A stretch of DNA of 64,000 bases, taken from NCBI RefSeq assembly GCF_022549785.1, contig NZ_JAKZGO010000016.1, positions 36,227 through 100,226 of the forward strand, read 5' to 3'. The notes under the pieces are model-generated. The model saw only the letters and a list, made by a program, of their open reading frames with translations, ran no database searches and was not told the DNA's origin. This stretch comes from Belliella alkalica (GTDB lineage: Bacteria > Bacteroidota > Bacteroidia > Cytophagales > Cyclobacteriaceae). Position 1 is the first letter of the stretch. Every line of letters begins with the position of its first letter. Made by a program: the position numbers and the translations under genes. This document shows positions 37,156-45,718 of this stretch, piece after piece.

Positions 37156-38685
37156 ATGAAAAAGTTACTTAAATATATATTGATGGCAGCTTCCTTTGGG
37201 GTGATGAGCTGTGATCCTGATTTGGACATCATTAATCCCAATCAGCCTACGATCGAAGTATTTTGGCAAAATGCCACTGATGCCGAACAAGGTGTCAATT
37301 CAATTTACTCAACCTTCGCTAGACCGGGAATGTCTAGGTGGATGCCGATAATCTATGTCACCAGATCTGACGAGGGATATTCAGGAAGTCCATGGTCTGA
37401 TTTGGCAAATGCTATGGGAGGATTTATCCAACCTGATTATAATTTTGGTCCAGTGATCGATGTTTGGGTGGATTGTTATGTGGGGATATTTAGAGCAAAT
37501 CAAGTGATTGACAATGTTCCGGGTATCGAAATGAATAATGATCTAAAAAACAGATTACTTGGTGAAGCATATTTTCTACGCGCATATTTCTATTATAACT
37601 TGGCATTGCTTTGGGGAAATGTTCCAATGATGCTAGAGTCTTCCAAACCAACGGACTTACCTCCGACAACCCTTCAAGCCGATGTTTGGGCTCAGGTCGA
37701 ATTGGATCTAGCTCGAGCAGTAGATGGACTTCCTGCCGTTTATGCCAATAGCAGGGATTTAGGCAGGGTAACCAAAGGCGCTGCACAAGCATTGCTGGCG
37801 AAGACTTACATGCAGCAAGGAAAATACACTGAAGCAGAAGGACCATTAAATTGGTTGGTGACTGGAGAAGGAGCCTCGATCTATAATCTGATGCCAAATT
37901 ACAGAGACAATTTTCTGATCACTTCCGAAAACAACCAAGAATCGGTTTTTGAATGGCAATTTACCATCAATCCAACAGAAGTGACTGATAACGATGTTGA
38001 TACACCAAATCATAATTATGGAACTTCGATATCTCAGTTTATGGCACCTCCAGGGATTGGATGGGCTGATGCTGAAGCAAGAACTTGGGCGATTCAAGAA
38101 TTCCTCAAAGAACAAACCACCCAAGGAGAAAGAGATCCAAGACTTTCTGCATCTTATCTTTTCGCCAATACAGACGAGAGAGGTCCTCAGTTTACGATGG
38201 TTTATGGACAGACTTATGCCCAAAGATATGGTATGGAAAATAATAGAGCCTATTTCAGGAAGTTTCTCAATGATCACTGGAGAAATGAAGAAGGATATAG
38301 ATCTCCTAATAATTACAGAGTAGTAAGGTATGCTGATGTTTTGCTGATGTATGCTGAAGTGTTGAATGCAACAGGTAGAACTGCTCAGGCTTATGCACAT
38401 GTCGATAGGGTAAGGGCTAGGGTTGGATTGGCTCCATTATCGCAAACACAGCCGGGATTGGGTCAGACAGCATTCTTAGAACAACTCAAACATGAAAGAC
38501 TACTAGAGCTATCAGGAGAAGGTCATCGTTGGGCAGACTTGGTAAGATGGGGTGATCTAGGTTCTCAAATCGCAAACAGGGATCCAGGTTTCAATAATTT
38601 TGTAATCGGAAGACATGAGTTTTTGCCAATTCCTCAAAGGGATTTGGATATCAACAAAAATCTTAGTCAGAATCCGGGTTGGTAA
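37156..38685 (+). CDS. SusD/RagB-family lipoprotein (arabinan locus)
   Basis: 509 residues. Lipoprotein signal with C19 in VMSC. SusD blocks: DAEQGVNSIYSTFARPG, NRLLGEAYFLRAYFYYNLAL, GRVTKGAAQALLAKTYMQQG, YRVVRYADVLLMYAEVLNAT and HERLLELSGEGHRWADLVRW. Works with the SusC receptor just upstream to bind oligosaccharides at the cell surface. A hairpin with a short T-run follows the stop, before the endo-arabinanase gene. Confidence 0.95.
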   Translation: MKKLLKYILMAASFGVMSCDPDLDIINPNQPTIEVFWQNATDAEQGVNSIYSTFARPGMSRWMPIIYVTRSDEGYSGSPWSDLANAMGGFIQPDYNFGPVIDVWVDCYVGIFRANQVIDNVPGIEMNNDLKNRLLGEAYFLRAYFYYNLALLWGNVPMMLESSKPTDLPPTTLQADVWAQVELDLARAVDGLPAVYANSRDLGRVTKGAAQALLAKTYMQQGKYTEAEGPLNWLVTGEGASIYNLMPNYRDNFLITSENNQESVFEWQFTINPTEVTDNDVDTPNHNYGTSISQFMAPPGIGWADAEARTWAIQEFLKEQTTQGERDPRLSASYLFANTDERGPQFTMVYGQTYAQRYGMENNRAYFRKFLNDHWRNEEGYRSPNNYRVVRYADVLLMYAEVLNATGRTAQAYAHVDRVRARVGLAPLSQTQPGLGQTAFLEQLKHERLLELSGEGHRWADLVRWGDLGSQIANRDPGFNNFVIGRHEFLPIPQRDLDINKNLSQNPGW

Positions 38686-38707
38686 AAAGATAACCTATTA
38701 AATTATG

Positions 38708-38742
38708 CAGTAACGTAGGTTTATCTCTACGTTACTGTTTTA
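38708..38742 (+). terminator. Hairpin between susD and the endo-arabinanase gene
   Basis: Perfect 11-bp stem (CAGTAACGTAG/CTACGTTACTG) with an 8-base loop, followed by TTTTAT. It lies within an apparent operon, so it may be a leaky terminator that lowers enzyme expression relative to SusCD, or stabilise the upstream mRNA. Confidence 0.65.
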
Positions 38743-38763
38743 TGAATTATAAAAAATTTTCAG

Positions 38764-39831
38764 ATGCAATATTTCTTAAATAAAATCGGGTTTTTGGCTT
38801 TTATATTTGTCTTTTCTCAGGGCTGTGGAGACAATGGTACTGAGCCTACCACGCCGATTGATGAAAACCCAGATCCTGTCCAAAAAACCTATGTCAACCC
38901 TGTTTTTTCACCAGTATTGGCAGATCCAGCAGTTTTGAAAGAAGGAGATTACTTCTACGCGTACGGTACAGAGGACAATTGGGGAAGTGAAGGAGGTCAC
39001 AAACTTGTCCCTATTGTACGTTCCACTGATTTGGTCAATTGGCAGTTGGTGGGAACGGCATTTCCTTCAAAACCAAGCTGGAAAAATAATGGAGGAATCT
39101 GGGCACCTGATGTGGCCAAGGTTGGTGATGAATTTTTTATGTATTACTCTTATTCTACATGGGGTGACCCCAATCCAGGTATTGGCTTAGCCATAGCGAA
39201 TAGACCTGAGGGGCCGTTTATCGATCAAGGAAAACTGTTTCTTTCCCAAGAAATCGGCGTTGCAAATTCGATAGATGCATTTTATATTGAGGAAGATGGT
39301 AAGAAATATCTTTTTTGGGGAAGTTTTCATGGAATCTATGCAGTGCAATTATCCGATGATGGCAAATCTGTCCAAGGTGAAAAAATCCATATTGGGTACA
39401 ATCATCTGGAAGCGTCTTATATCATCAAAAAGGATAACAAATACATCTATTTCGGATCTGAAGGTTCATGCTGCGCTGGAGCAAACAGTACTTATCGCGT
39501 TCGTGTTGCTATGTCAGACAATCTTTTAGGGCCGTATTTAGACAAATCGGGAAACGATATCAAAGATGGAAATTTCGGAGAAGTAATACTTAGCGCCAAT
39601 TCAGAATCTTATGGTTTTGCAGGTCCTGGACACAATGGACATATCATGACAGATGAAGCAGGAACAGACTGGATTCTCTATCATGCCATTCCTAAAAACA
39701 ATCCACTGCTTCAAAATGGAGCTAGCAGAAGACCATTGATGCTTGATAAAATTATTTGGGAAAATGGATGGCCAAGAATTGAAGCAGGAGTTCCAAGTAT
39801 CAGCAGTAAGGCTGTTCCAGAATTTAATTAA
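38764..39831 (+). CDS. GH43 arabinan endo-1,5-alpha-L-arabinosidase, lipoprotein
   Basis: 355 residues. Lipoprotein signal with C21 in SQGC, so probably surface-tethered. GH43 triad: D54 in LADPAV, D171 in NSIDAFY, E216 in HLEASYI. The block GSEGSCCAGANSTYRVRVAM is characteristic of endo-arabinanases (where it reads like SxGSCC-G-NSTY-IRVG), which cut linear alpha-1,5-arabinan. Its place after susCD identifies the locus as an arabinan-type PUL. The next gene begins 7 bp downstream. Confidence 0.92.
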   Translation: MQYFLNKIGFLAFIFVFSQGCGDNGTEPTTPIDENPDPVQKTYVNPVFSPVLADPAVLKEGDYFYAYGTEDNWGSEGGHKLVPIVRSTDLVNWQLVGTAFPSKPSWKNNGGIWAPDVAKVGDEFFMYYSYSTWGDPNPGIGLAIANRPEGPFIDQGKLFLSQEIGVANSIDAFYIEEDGKKYLFWGSFHGIYAVQLSDDGKSVQGEKIHIGYNHLEASYIIKKDNKYIYFGSEGSCCAGANSTYRVRVAMSDNLLGPYLDKSGNDIKDGNFGEVILSANSESYGFAGPGHNGHIMTDEAGTDWILYHAIPKNNPLLQNGASRRPLMLDKIIWENGWPRIEAGVPSISSKAVPEFN

Positions 39832-39838
39832 AAAAGAG

Positions 39839-41869
39839 ATGAGAAATTTAATACTTATTTGCAGTCTATTTTTATTGACTTTCGGCGCCAAGGCAAGTGA
39901 TCGTAAAAATGAAGGAGTCAAGGAGAATAGTACGTTTTCGCTAATCTTGAAAAAACCTGGAAATCAATCTAAGGAATTCCCAATTGTTATAAATGAATCG
40001 GGGAAGTTTTTGGCTACCAAAGAAATTCCAGTTCAGGTTGAAGTTCAGTTTGAAGTAGGTGATGAATACACTGATATTTTGGTGAACATTAATGCCGAAG
40101 AACAGGTTTATTTTAATTTTTCATCTAAAATCCACTTTTCTGATATTGAATTCGAACCTTCGCAAGTCTTGATGCCAGGGTATTGGTACAGAAAAAATCT
40201 CCGATCACCTGATAATGCACCTTCAATCAGGGAATCTACAGACTGGCTGGTAAGAGAAGATAGATTGAGTACGCCTTTGACAAGTGTTTTTGATCCTAAA
40301 AGTAAAAAAGGGTATAGCTTGTTGAGATTGGATGGGATCGAAACGCTTTCATTGACCACCCATGATGCCGGGGAGGTTGTACTTTCTGGGGAAAATGACC
40401 TGGGAGCTTTGGGTTTCGGTAAATCTGGAAATGAAACCTATTTGGAATTTGCATTTCCTTATGCTGAGCGTCCATACACTTATATCAGAAAACTGACACT
40501 TGCAGAACCTATTACTACTTTTGCCAAACTTGAGGCAGGAGAAATCAGACAATTGAAATACAGGGTTCAGAAGCATCATAAAAATGATTTTTCGGATTTT
40601 GTGGCTGACGTGTGGGAGCATTCTTTTGAAGAAATGAAACCTTCTGTTCTGGAGAACCAGAAATTTACAGATCATGAAATAAAAAGTACATTAACATCCT
40701 TTTTCAAATCATCCTATGTTGATTTTGAAGAATTGAAAGGATTCTCTGGAGTGCATTTAGAAACAGCGACTTGTACTTCGACAGGCATTTTGGAAGTTGG
40801 ATTTATAGGTAGAGTTTTGCTGAATGCTTTCAATGCCCTTGAGTTTGGCGAAGCAAATCAGGACGCAGAATTGGTGGAAATGGCTAATGCTGTTTTCGAT
40901 AGTTACAATTCAAATGGATTCAATTCGAGTGGCTTGATCCGAGAAGTGATTGATTTTGAGAAAAAAACAGAAACAGATGTATTCTCGATCAGGAGGCAAT
41001 CAGAAGGAATCTATGCTTTGTTGCTTTATTTGAAATATGAAAAAAAGCAGGGAAGACAACATAAAGAGCTAGAAGACAAAATCAAAAATCTATTTGACAG
41101 ACTAATGACTTTGCAGTTTGCTGACGGGAGTTTTCCAAGGAAGTTTGATAAAGATTTGAAAGTAATTGATGAAACTGGAGGAAGTTCACCATCTATTGTT
41201 TTGCCATTGACTATGGCTTATCATTATTTCAAGGATAAACAATACTTGGAAACAGCGAGGAAAGTAGCTATTTATCAGGAAGAGGCGATTATCAATCCAT
41301 CTGATTACTTTTCATCCACCCTTGATGCTGATTGTGAGGACAAAGAAGCCTCACTTTATGCAGCTACAGCGATGTATTATTTGGCTCAAGTTACCAAGGG
41401 AAAAGAAAAACTTCACTACACAAATCTAGCAAAGAAGGCTGCATACTTTACCCTTTCTTGGTACTACACTTGGGATGTGCCATTTGCACAAGGGCAAATG
41501 TTGGGAGATATAGGTCTGAAAAGTAGGGGGTGGGGAAATGTCTCGGTGGAAAACAACCATATTGATGTATTCATTTTTGAATTTGATGAAGTACTGGATT
41601 GGTTGGCGGAAGAAACAAATCAGTCAGAGTTTAGTGCATTTGCCGAGGTGATCAGATCCTCTATGCGAGAGCAGCTGCTACCGCATCCCGGGAATATGAT
41701 GGGAATAGGCAAAGTAGGTTACTATCCTGAAGTAGTCCAACATACTGCTTGGGATTATGGCAAAAACGGGAAAGGTTTCTACAATGATATTTTTGCACCG
41801 GGATGGACAGTTGCTTCCATTTGGGAATTATTGATCATTGGCAGGACTTCAGGATTTTTCAAAAAATAA
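39839..41869 (+). CDS. Unrecognised secreted protein, probable alpha/alpha-toroid glycosidase or lyase
   Basis: 676 residues from the ATG at 39839, 7 bp after the endo-arabinanase stop; the frame opens earlier but inside that gene. Signal peptide ends FGAKA. The first half (about 20-260) looks beta-rich (SIRESTDWLVREDRLSTPLT, FDPKSKKGYSLLRLDG). The second half is helical with six-hairpin features: SGVHLETATCTSTGILEVGF, RQSEGIYALLLYLKYEKKQG, LMTLQFADGSFPRKFDKDLK, and near the end WDYGKNGKGFYNDIFAPGWT. I cannot name the family. Operon position implies a role in arabinan/pectin breakdown. A palindromic element starts 2 bp after the stop. Confidence 0.7.
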   Translation: MRNLILICSLFLLTFGAKASDRKNEGVKENSTFSLILKKPGNQSKEFPIVINESGKFLATKEIPVQVEVQFEVGDEYTDILVNINAEEQVYFNFSSKIHFSDIEFEPSQVLMPGYWYRKNLRSPDNAPSIRESTDWLVREDRLSTPLTSVFDPKSKKGYSLLRLDGIETLSLTTHDAGEVVLSGENDLGALGFGKSGNETYLEFAFPYAERPYTYIRKLTLAEPITTFAKLEAGEIRQLKYRVQKHHKNDFSDFVADVWEHSFEEMKPSVLENQKFTDHEIKSTLTSFFKSSYVDFEELKGFSGVHLETATCTSTGILEVGFIGRVLLNAFNALEFGEANQDAELVEMANAVFDSYNSNGFNSSGLIREVIDFEKKTETDVFSIRRQSEGIYALLLYLKYEKKQGRQHKELEDKIKNLFDRLMTLQFADGSFPRKFDKDLKVIDETGGSSPSIVLPLTMAYHYFKDKQYLETARKVAIYQEEAIINPSDYFSSTLDADCEDKEASLYAATAMYYLAQVTKGKEKLHYTNLAKKAAYFTLSWYYTWDVPFAQGQMLGDIGLKSRGWGNVSVENNHIDVFIFEFDEVLDWLAEETNQSEFSAFAEVIRSSMREQLLPHPGNMMGIGKVGYYPEVVQHTAWDYGKNGKGFYNDIFAPGWTVASIWELLIIGRTSGFFKK

Positions 41870-41870
41870 T

Positions 41871-42020
41871 ATGAGTATCCGCAATGTAGCACGTAGGGTA
41901 AGAAGTAGCTTTGTAAGTTGCGAATACTCGTCATCAGACAACTGTTCACAGTCAACAGAAACACAAATCGATCCTCCAAAAATCTTTTGTTTGGCTACGT
42001 GCAAGAAAGCGGATACACAT
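41871..42020. repeat. Palindromic dispersed element, copy 2 (long form)
   Basis: Begins ATGAGTATCCGCAATGTAGC and ends GCGGATACACAT, so its ends are near-perfect inverted repeats (11 of 12). An inner inverted copy TTGCGAATACTCGTCAT (41918-41934) gives a 64-bp hairpin equal in layout to the short form at 43912. It fills nearly the whole gap between the 676-residue protein and GH2 genes. Confidence 0.7.
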
Positions 42021-42041
42021 AAAAAATAAACCCAGATAATT

Positions 42042-43907
42042 ATGTTTAAAAAGAAAAGGAGAAAAATTCTGACAAAGACTTTTGCATTGGTTTTAGGGCT
42101 TGGTTTTAGCACGCAAATCAATGCACAAGAACTGCCAAAACCGGTTATTCAAAGTACATGGGCTGAAGAATCAGATGGTTTGAACCATGATTATTATCCT
42201 CGTCCACAGATGGAAAGAGCCGATTGGGTGAATCTCAACGGAGAATGGGATTATGCAATTTTGGCAAAAGGAACGTCTGTGCCTAGTCAGTATCAAGGCA
42301 AGATCAAAGTGCCATTTGCTGTAGAATCAAGCTTGTCAGGGGTGGGAAAAAATGTAGGGAAAGATCAGGAACTGTGGTACAGCAAAACGATTGATTTGGA
42401 TAAAAAATTAAGAAAAGGAAGGGTTTTGCTTCATTTTGGAGCTGTGGATTGGGAATCAGAGGTATTTGTCAATGGTCAAAAAGTAGGTATCCACCAGGGT
42501 GGTTTCGATTCATTTTCCTATGACATCACTGATTTTTTGAAATCCGGAAGCAGTCAGGAGCTTTCAGTTCGGGTTTGGGATCCATCAGATGATGGCCCGC
42601 AGCCAAGAGGAAAGCAAGTGAAGAAACCTCACAGTATTTGGTACACCCCTGTCACCGGAATTTGGCAAACTGTCTGGCTTGAATCAGTACCCACAAGCTA
42701 CCTAACTGAAGTGCAATTACAGCCTGATTTTGACCAAGGAGCATTCAGAGTATCTGCAAAAGTCAATAAATCAGATAAGGATCAAACCCTAGAAGTGATT
42801 TTCTCAGCAAATGGGAGCGAAGTAGGGAGATCCGCGTTCAAGGCAAATGAAAATGGCTTAATCACTATTGACAATCCAAAGGTATGGTCTCCCAGCGATC
42901 CTTTCTTGTATGATGTTACTATCAAGCTCAGATCAGGGAAAAAAGTGTTGGATCAAGTGAAAAGTTATTCAGCACTTAGAAAAATAAGTGTCGAAAAAGA
43001 CCAGAATGGAATAGAAAGAATGATGCTCAATAATGAGTTTTTGTTTCAGTATGGTCCACTTGACCAAGGCTGGTGGCCTGATGGACTTTACACTGCACCA
43101 TCAGAAGCGGCAATGCTTTTTGATATAGAGAAGACCAAAGAAATGGGATTCAATATGATCAGAAAGCATGTGAAGGTAGAACCTGCTAGATGGTACTATC
43201 ACACAGATCGACTAGGTTTGCTTGTATGGCAAGATATGCCCAATGGTGACCATGGTAATAATTGGGAATCAAGACCTGGGATTCTTGGGCATGGTACAGA
43301 CAAAGTTAGGACAAAAGAATCTGAGGGAATTTTCAAAAAAGAATGGAAAGCAATTATTGATGGATTGAGTCATTTTCAATCTATCGTAGTTTGGGTTCCC
43401 TTCAATGAGGCTTGGGGGCAGTTCAAAACCAAAGAAATTACAGAATGGACAATGGAATATGACCCTTCAAGACTGGTAAACAGTGCAAGTGGAGGAAACT
43501 TCGAAATGGAAGGGACAAAAATCACAGGAGATATAATTGACCTGCACAATTATCCAAATGCTGTAATGCCAGAACCTGAGATTTATGGAAAAGAGCAAGT
43601 GATTGTTCTTGGAGAATTTGGGGGATTAGGTTTACCAGTAGAAGGCCACACTTGGCAGGAAAAGGATAATTGGGGTTACCAAAGTTTTAAAACCAGGGGA
43701 GAACTTCAAGAAAAATACAAAGAATTGATGGCCTCAATGATTCCTTTGATCCAAAGAGGTTTGTCTGCAGCTGTTTATACACAAACTACCGATGTAGAAA
43801 TTGAGGTAAATGGCTTGATGACTTACGACCGAAAAGTAATCAAATTCGATATAGCTGCGCTAAAAAGTTTGAACGAAAAGTTATATGATGTGAAAGTTGA
43901 ATTTTAG
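42042..43907 (+). CDS. GH2-family glycosidase
   Basis: 621 residues with signal peptide ending INAQ. Order: sugar-binding jelly roll (WVNLNGEWDYAI ... VFVNGQKVGIHQGGFDSF), immunoglobulin-like domain, then the TIM barrel (FLFQYGPLDQGWWPDGLYTA). Acid/base E456 in WVPFNEAWGQ and nucleophile E525 in LGEFGGLG are present. This is the short GH2 class without C-terminal extra domains. Beta-galactosidase or an arabinopyranosidase-like activity on pectin side chains fits the setting; specificity cannot be read. Bracketed by two copies of a palindromic element. Confidence 0.9.
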   Translation: MFKKKRRKILTKTFALVLGLGFSTQINAQELPKPVIQSTWAEESDGLNHDYYPRPQMERADWVNLNGEWDYAILAKGTSVPSQYQGKIKVPFAVESSLSGVGKNVGKDQELWYSKTIDLDKKLRKGRVLLHFGAVDWESEVFVNGQKVGIHQGGFDSFSYDITDFLKSGSSQELSVRVWDPSDDGPQPRGKQVKKPHSIWYTPVTGIWQTVWLESVPTSYLTEVQLQPDFDQGAFRVSAKVNKSDKDQTLEVIFSANGSEVGRSAFKANENGLITIDNPKVWSPSDPFLYDVTIKLRSGKKVLDQVKSYSALRKISVEKDQNGIERMMLNNEFLFQYGPLDQGWWPDGLYTAPSEAAMLFDIEKTKEMGFNMIRKHVKVEPARWYYHTDRLGLLVWQDMPNGDHGNNWESRPGILGHGTDKVRTKESEGIFKKEWKAIIDGLSHFQSIVVWVPFNEAWGQFKTKEITEWTMEYDPSRLVNSASGGNFEMEGTKITGDIIDLHNYPNAVMPEPEIYGKEQVIVLGEFGGLGLPVEGHTWQEKDNWGYQSFKTRGELQEKYKELMASMIPLIQRGLSAAVYTQTTDVEIEVNGLMTYDRKVIKFDIAALKSLNEKLYDVKVEF

Positions 43908-43911
43908 TAAA

Positions 43912-43972
43912 ATGAGTATCCGCAATGTTGCACTTTAGTTTACTAGAGGCATTCTAATTTGCGGATACTCAT
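43912..43972. repeat. Palindromic dispersed element, copy 3 (short form)
   Basis: Perfect 14-bp terminal inverted repeats (ATGAGTATCCGCAA and TTGCGGATACTCAT) 61 bp end to end, 4 bp after the GH2 stop codon. Followed by CATTTTT, so it can also serve as a transcription stop. Confidence 0.75.
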
Positions 43973-44013
43973 CATTTTTCAGCAGACTGATTAGATTTTT
44001 TTGTTGAGGATAT

Positions 44014-44433
44014 TTATTTAATTTTTTTCATCAGAAACCTCCAAGCACCTGTTGACCAAAGTGCCAAAAATATCAAAATAGGTTGGAAAAATAGACGAAT
44101 AAGTCGTTTTTGGTCAGTGTCTAGACCAAAGGCATCAATGCCATTGGTGTATTGGGAGATGTTTCCAGGGAATATAAGGACAAAGAAAATTGCCAGAGCC
44201 ATTCCTACTTTTATCCTGTATTTGACAATGAAAATCATTGCTAACCCCAATGAAATTTCTACAATTCCTGATGCCAATACGACAAAATCCATAAATGCTT
44301 GGTCAGTTGGCAACCATCTCGGTACTTGTGCTTGGAACTCTTCTCTTTGAAATGTCAAATGACCAATTCCAGCCAGTACCATCAACAAGCCAAGCAAGAT
44401 TCTCATGATTTTTTGAAAAGGTGATGAGTGCAT
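44014..44433 (-). CDS. DoxX-like membrane protein
   Basis: 139 residues, four hydrophobic helices (MRILLGLLMVLAGIGHLTF, DFVVLASGIVEISLGLAMIF, VGMALAIFFVLIFPGNI, FFQPILIFLALWSTGAW). The first-helix GIGHL and the later PGNISQY match DoxX-like proteins of Bacteroidota. Membrane protein of uncertain function, in some species linked to redox chemistry. Stands alone. Confidence 0.85.
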   Translation of the reverse strand: MHSSPFQKIMRILLGLLMVLAGIGHLTFQREEFQAQVPRWLPTDQAFMDFVVLASGIVEISLGLAMIFIVKYRIKVGMALAIFFVLIFPGNISQYTNGIDAFGLDTDQKRLIRLFFQPILIFLALWSTGAWRFLMKKIK

Positions 44434-44620
44434 TTTAATATTGTTTAAAATTAAATTGTATACAATATAAATATATACAAAAATTCAATCTCTATCAAAT
44501 AGATGTTTATTTGAAAATAAATCTTTGGGGAAGTTTCAAGACCTAGGAAGTTTCTTTTGATTTAAAGGTCACTAGTTTATGTCGAGTCCTGATTTTACTT
44601 GACAGATTAAAGAAGTTCAA

Positions 44621-44727
44621 CCTCCCGAAATTATCGGGACAGGCACTTCGGGGTTGTTGTCTCCTATATCATCATTAATCCCCAGGTTGCGACCCGGGGC
44701 TATTTAAAGTTTAACCCCATTCGGGGT
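44621..44727. repeat. REP-like repeat, copy 4 (inverted), with two satellite hairpins
   Basis: 44621-44644 is the exact reverse complement of 24 bases at 12749-12772. Two further hairpins follow: CCCCAGGTTGCGACCCGGGG (44680-44699) and AACCCCATTCGGGGTT (44712-44727). The clustering of several palindromes is typical of REP arrays. Confidence 0.75.
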
Positions 44728-44746
44728 TAATGAATTTTGTCTTTTG

Positions 44747-44907
44747 ATTTTTGCTTCTCGATTCTCGTCTCTTTTCTTGTTTCTCATTTCTTTGTCCTGT
44801 CTCACTCTCACATCTCATATGTCAAATCTCAAATCTCAAGTCTCAAATCTTGTGTCTCACGCCTCACGTCTCGCGTCATATCTCACGTCTCGTATCTCGC
44901 TTCTCCT
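44747..44907. repeat. Low-complexity patch of degenerate CTCA/TCTC repeats
   Basis: About 160 bp built from variants of TCTCACGTCTCGTATCTC and TCTCAAATCTCAAGTCTC, in an irregular period of roughly 8-10 bases. Strand composition is strongly skewed to C and T. Not protein-coding in appearance, and directly downstream of the REP cluster. Confidence 0.7.
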
Positions 44908-44909
44908 AA

Positions 44910-45473
44910 TCAAGGTTTTACTTTTTCCCAAAATGGAAATAAATTGATTTTTTTAGCCCCTTGTATATTTGGCTCAATTTCAAAAGGTTCTATGGTGAAA
45001 ATTATTTTTTCTTTAAAAATCCAATAGTTGCCTTTTAATTTGCCTTCACTTGATTGAATATTGTCCGATTCAAAATTTACCATTGTATATGCTTCATCTT
45101 TTTCGGAATAGCTTATTCCCATACCTAGTAAAAATTCATCATCTTTATATTTGAGTTGAAGTTTTGCATCAAGCTTTTCTTCGTCTTTGTTTGATATCAA
45201 ATCTAATCCAACCCATTCATACATATCCTGTTCATTGCTCCAGATTTCTCCAGAAGGAGTTTGCCTATTTGGATTTCCCAGAACTTCCAATTCTTGCAAA
45301 ACTAGTAGGATTTCATCATTCTCCTTGATGAAAGTAAATAAGGCTTTTTGATAAACAAGGATGGTTTTGCTCTCAGGATCAATTTCGACTTGGACAGCTT
45401 CTGAATAAATATTACTATTATCGATCCCAAAAAATGTCGCTATCATAAAAGTTATGATTCTTATTTCTATCAT
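44910..45473 (-). CDS. Hypothetical protein
   Basis: 187 residues, family not recognised. N-terminal hydrophobic stretch (IRIITFMIATFFGI) is a possible weak signal. The rest is acidic and strand-forming, with KTILVYQKALFTFIKEND and LDAKLQLKYKDDEFLLGMGI. It follows the small charged-protein gene by 8 bp on the same strand. Its 3' end abuts the low-complexity patch. Probably expressed; no role can be assigned. Confidence 0.5.
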   Translation of the reverse strand: MIEIRIITFMIATFFGIDNSNIYSEAVQVEIDPESKTILVYQKALFTFIKENDEILLVLQELEVLGNPNRQTPSGEIWSNEQDMYEWVGLDLISNKDEEKLDAKLQLKYKDDEFLLGMGISYSEKDEAYTMVNFESDNIQSSEGKLKGNYWIFKEKIIFTIEPFEIEPNIQGAKKINLFPFWEKVKP

Positions 45474-45481
45474 TTATTGAT

Positions 45482-45718
45482 TTACTTCTTTTGGTTTTTA
45501 TCTTTTTCCTCATTATCTACCTCTTGATCTCGACCTTCTGGAGAATTCTTTTTCTTCTTGCCTTCACTGTTTTTGTACTCCTCTTTTCTTGGGGGTCTTG
45601 CACCATCAGATTCTCCAGGTGTGTCCCTGTTTGATCTTTTATCTACATCGTCATCTTTCTTTTTTGCTAAAGCCAAAAGTGGTAGAATTCCTGTTGGTTT
45701 GTTGTTGATATATAGCAT
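45482..45718 (-). CDS. Small, extremely charged hypothetical protein
   Basis: 78 residues. A short hydrophobic start (MLYINNKPTGILPLLALAKK) is followed by about 55 residues that are nearly all Lys, Glu, Asp, Arg, Asn and Gly (KKKDDDVDKRSNRDTPGESD, EGRDQEVDNEEKDKNQKK), predicted disordered. It sits 8 bp upstream of the 187-residue hypothetical gene. Not recognised; a real gene is likely from its placement, but the composition could also reflect chance. Confidence 0.4.
   Translation of the reverse strand: MLYINNKPTGILPLLALAKKKDDDVDKRSNRDTPGESDGARPPRKEEYKNSEGKKKKNSPEGRDQEVDNEEKDKNQKK

Noticed and set aside
37846..38400. 184-codon antisense frame within susD
   Set aside because: Long only because the sense strand avoids certain codons; no domain, no leader, Ser/Ile-rich shadow.
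44747..44907. CRISPR-like appearance of short repeats
   Set aside because: Units are 8-10 bases, irregular, with no conserved repeat/spacer structure and no cas genes in the window.
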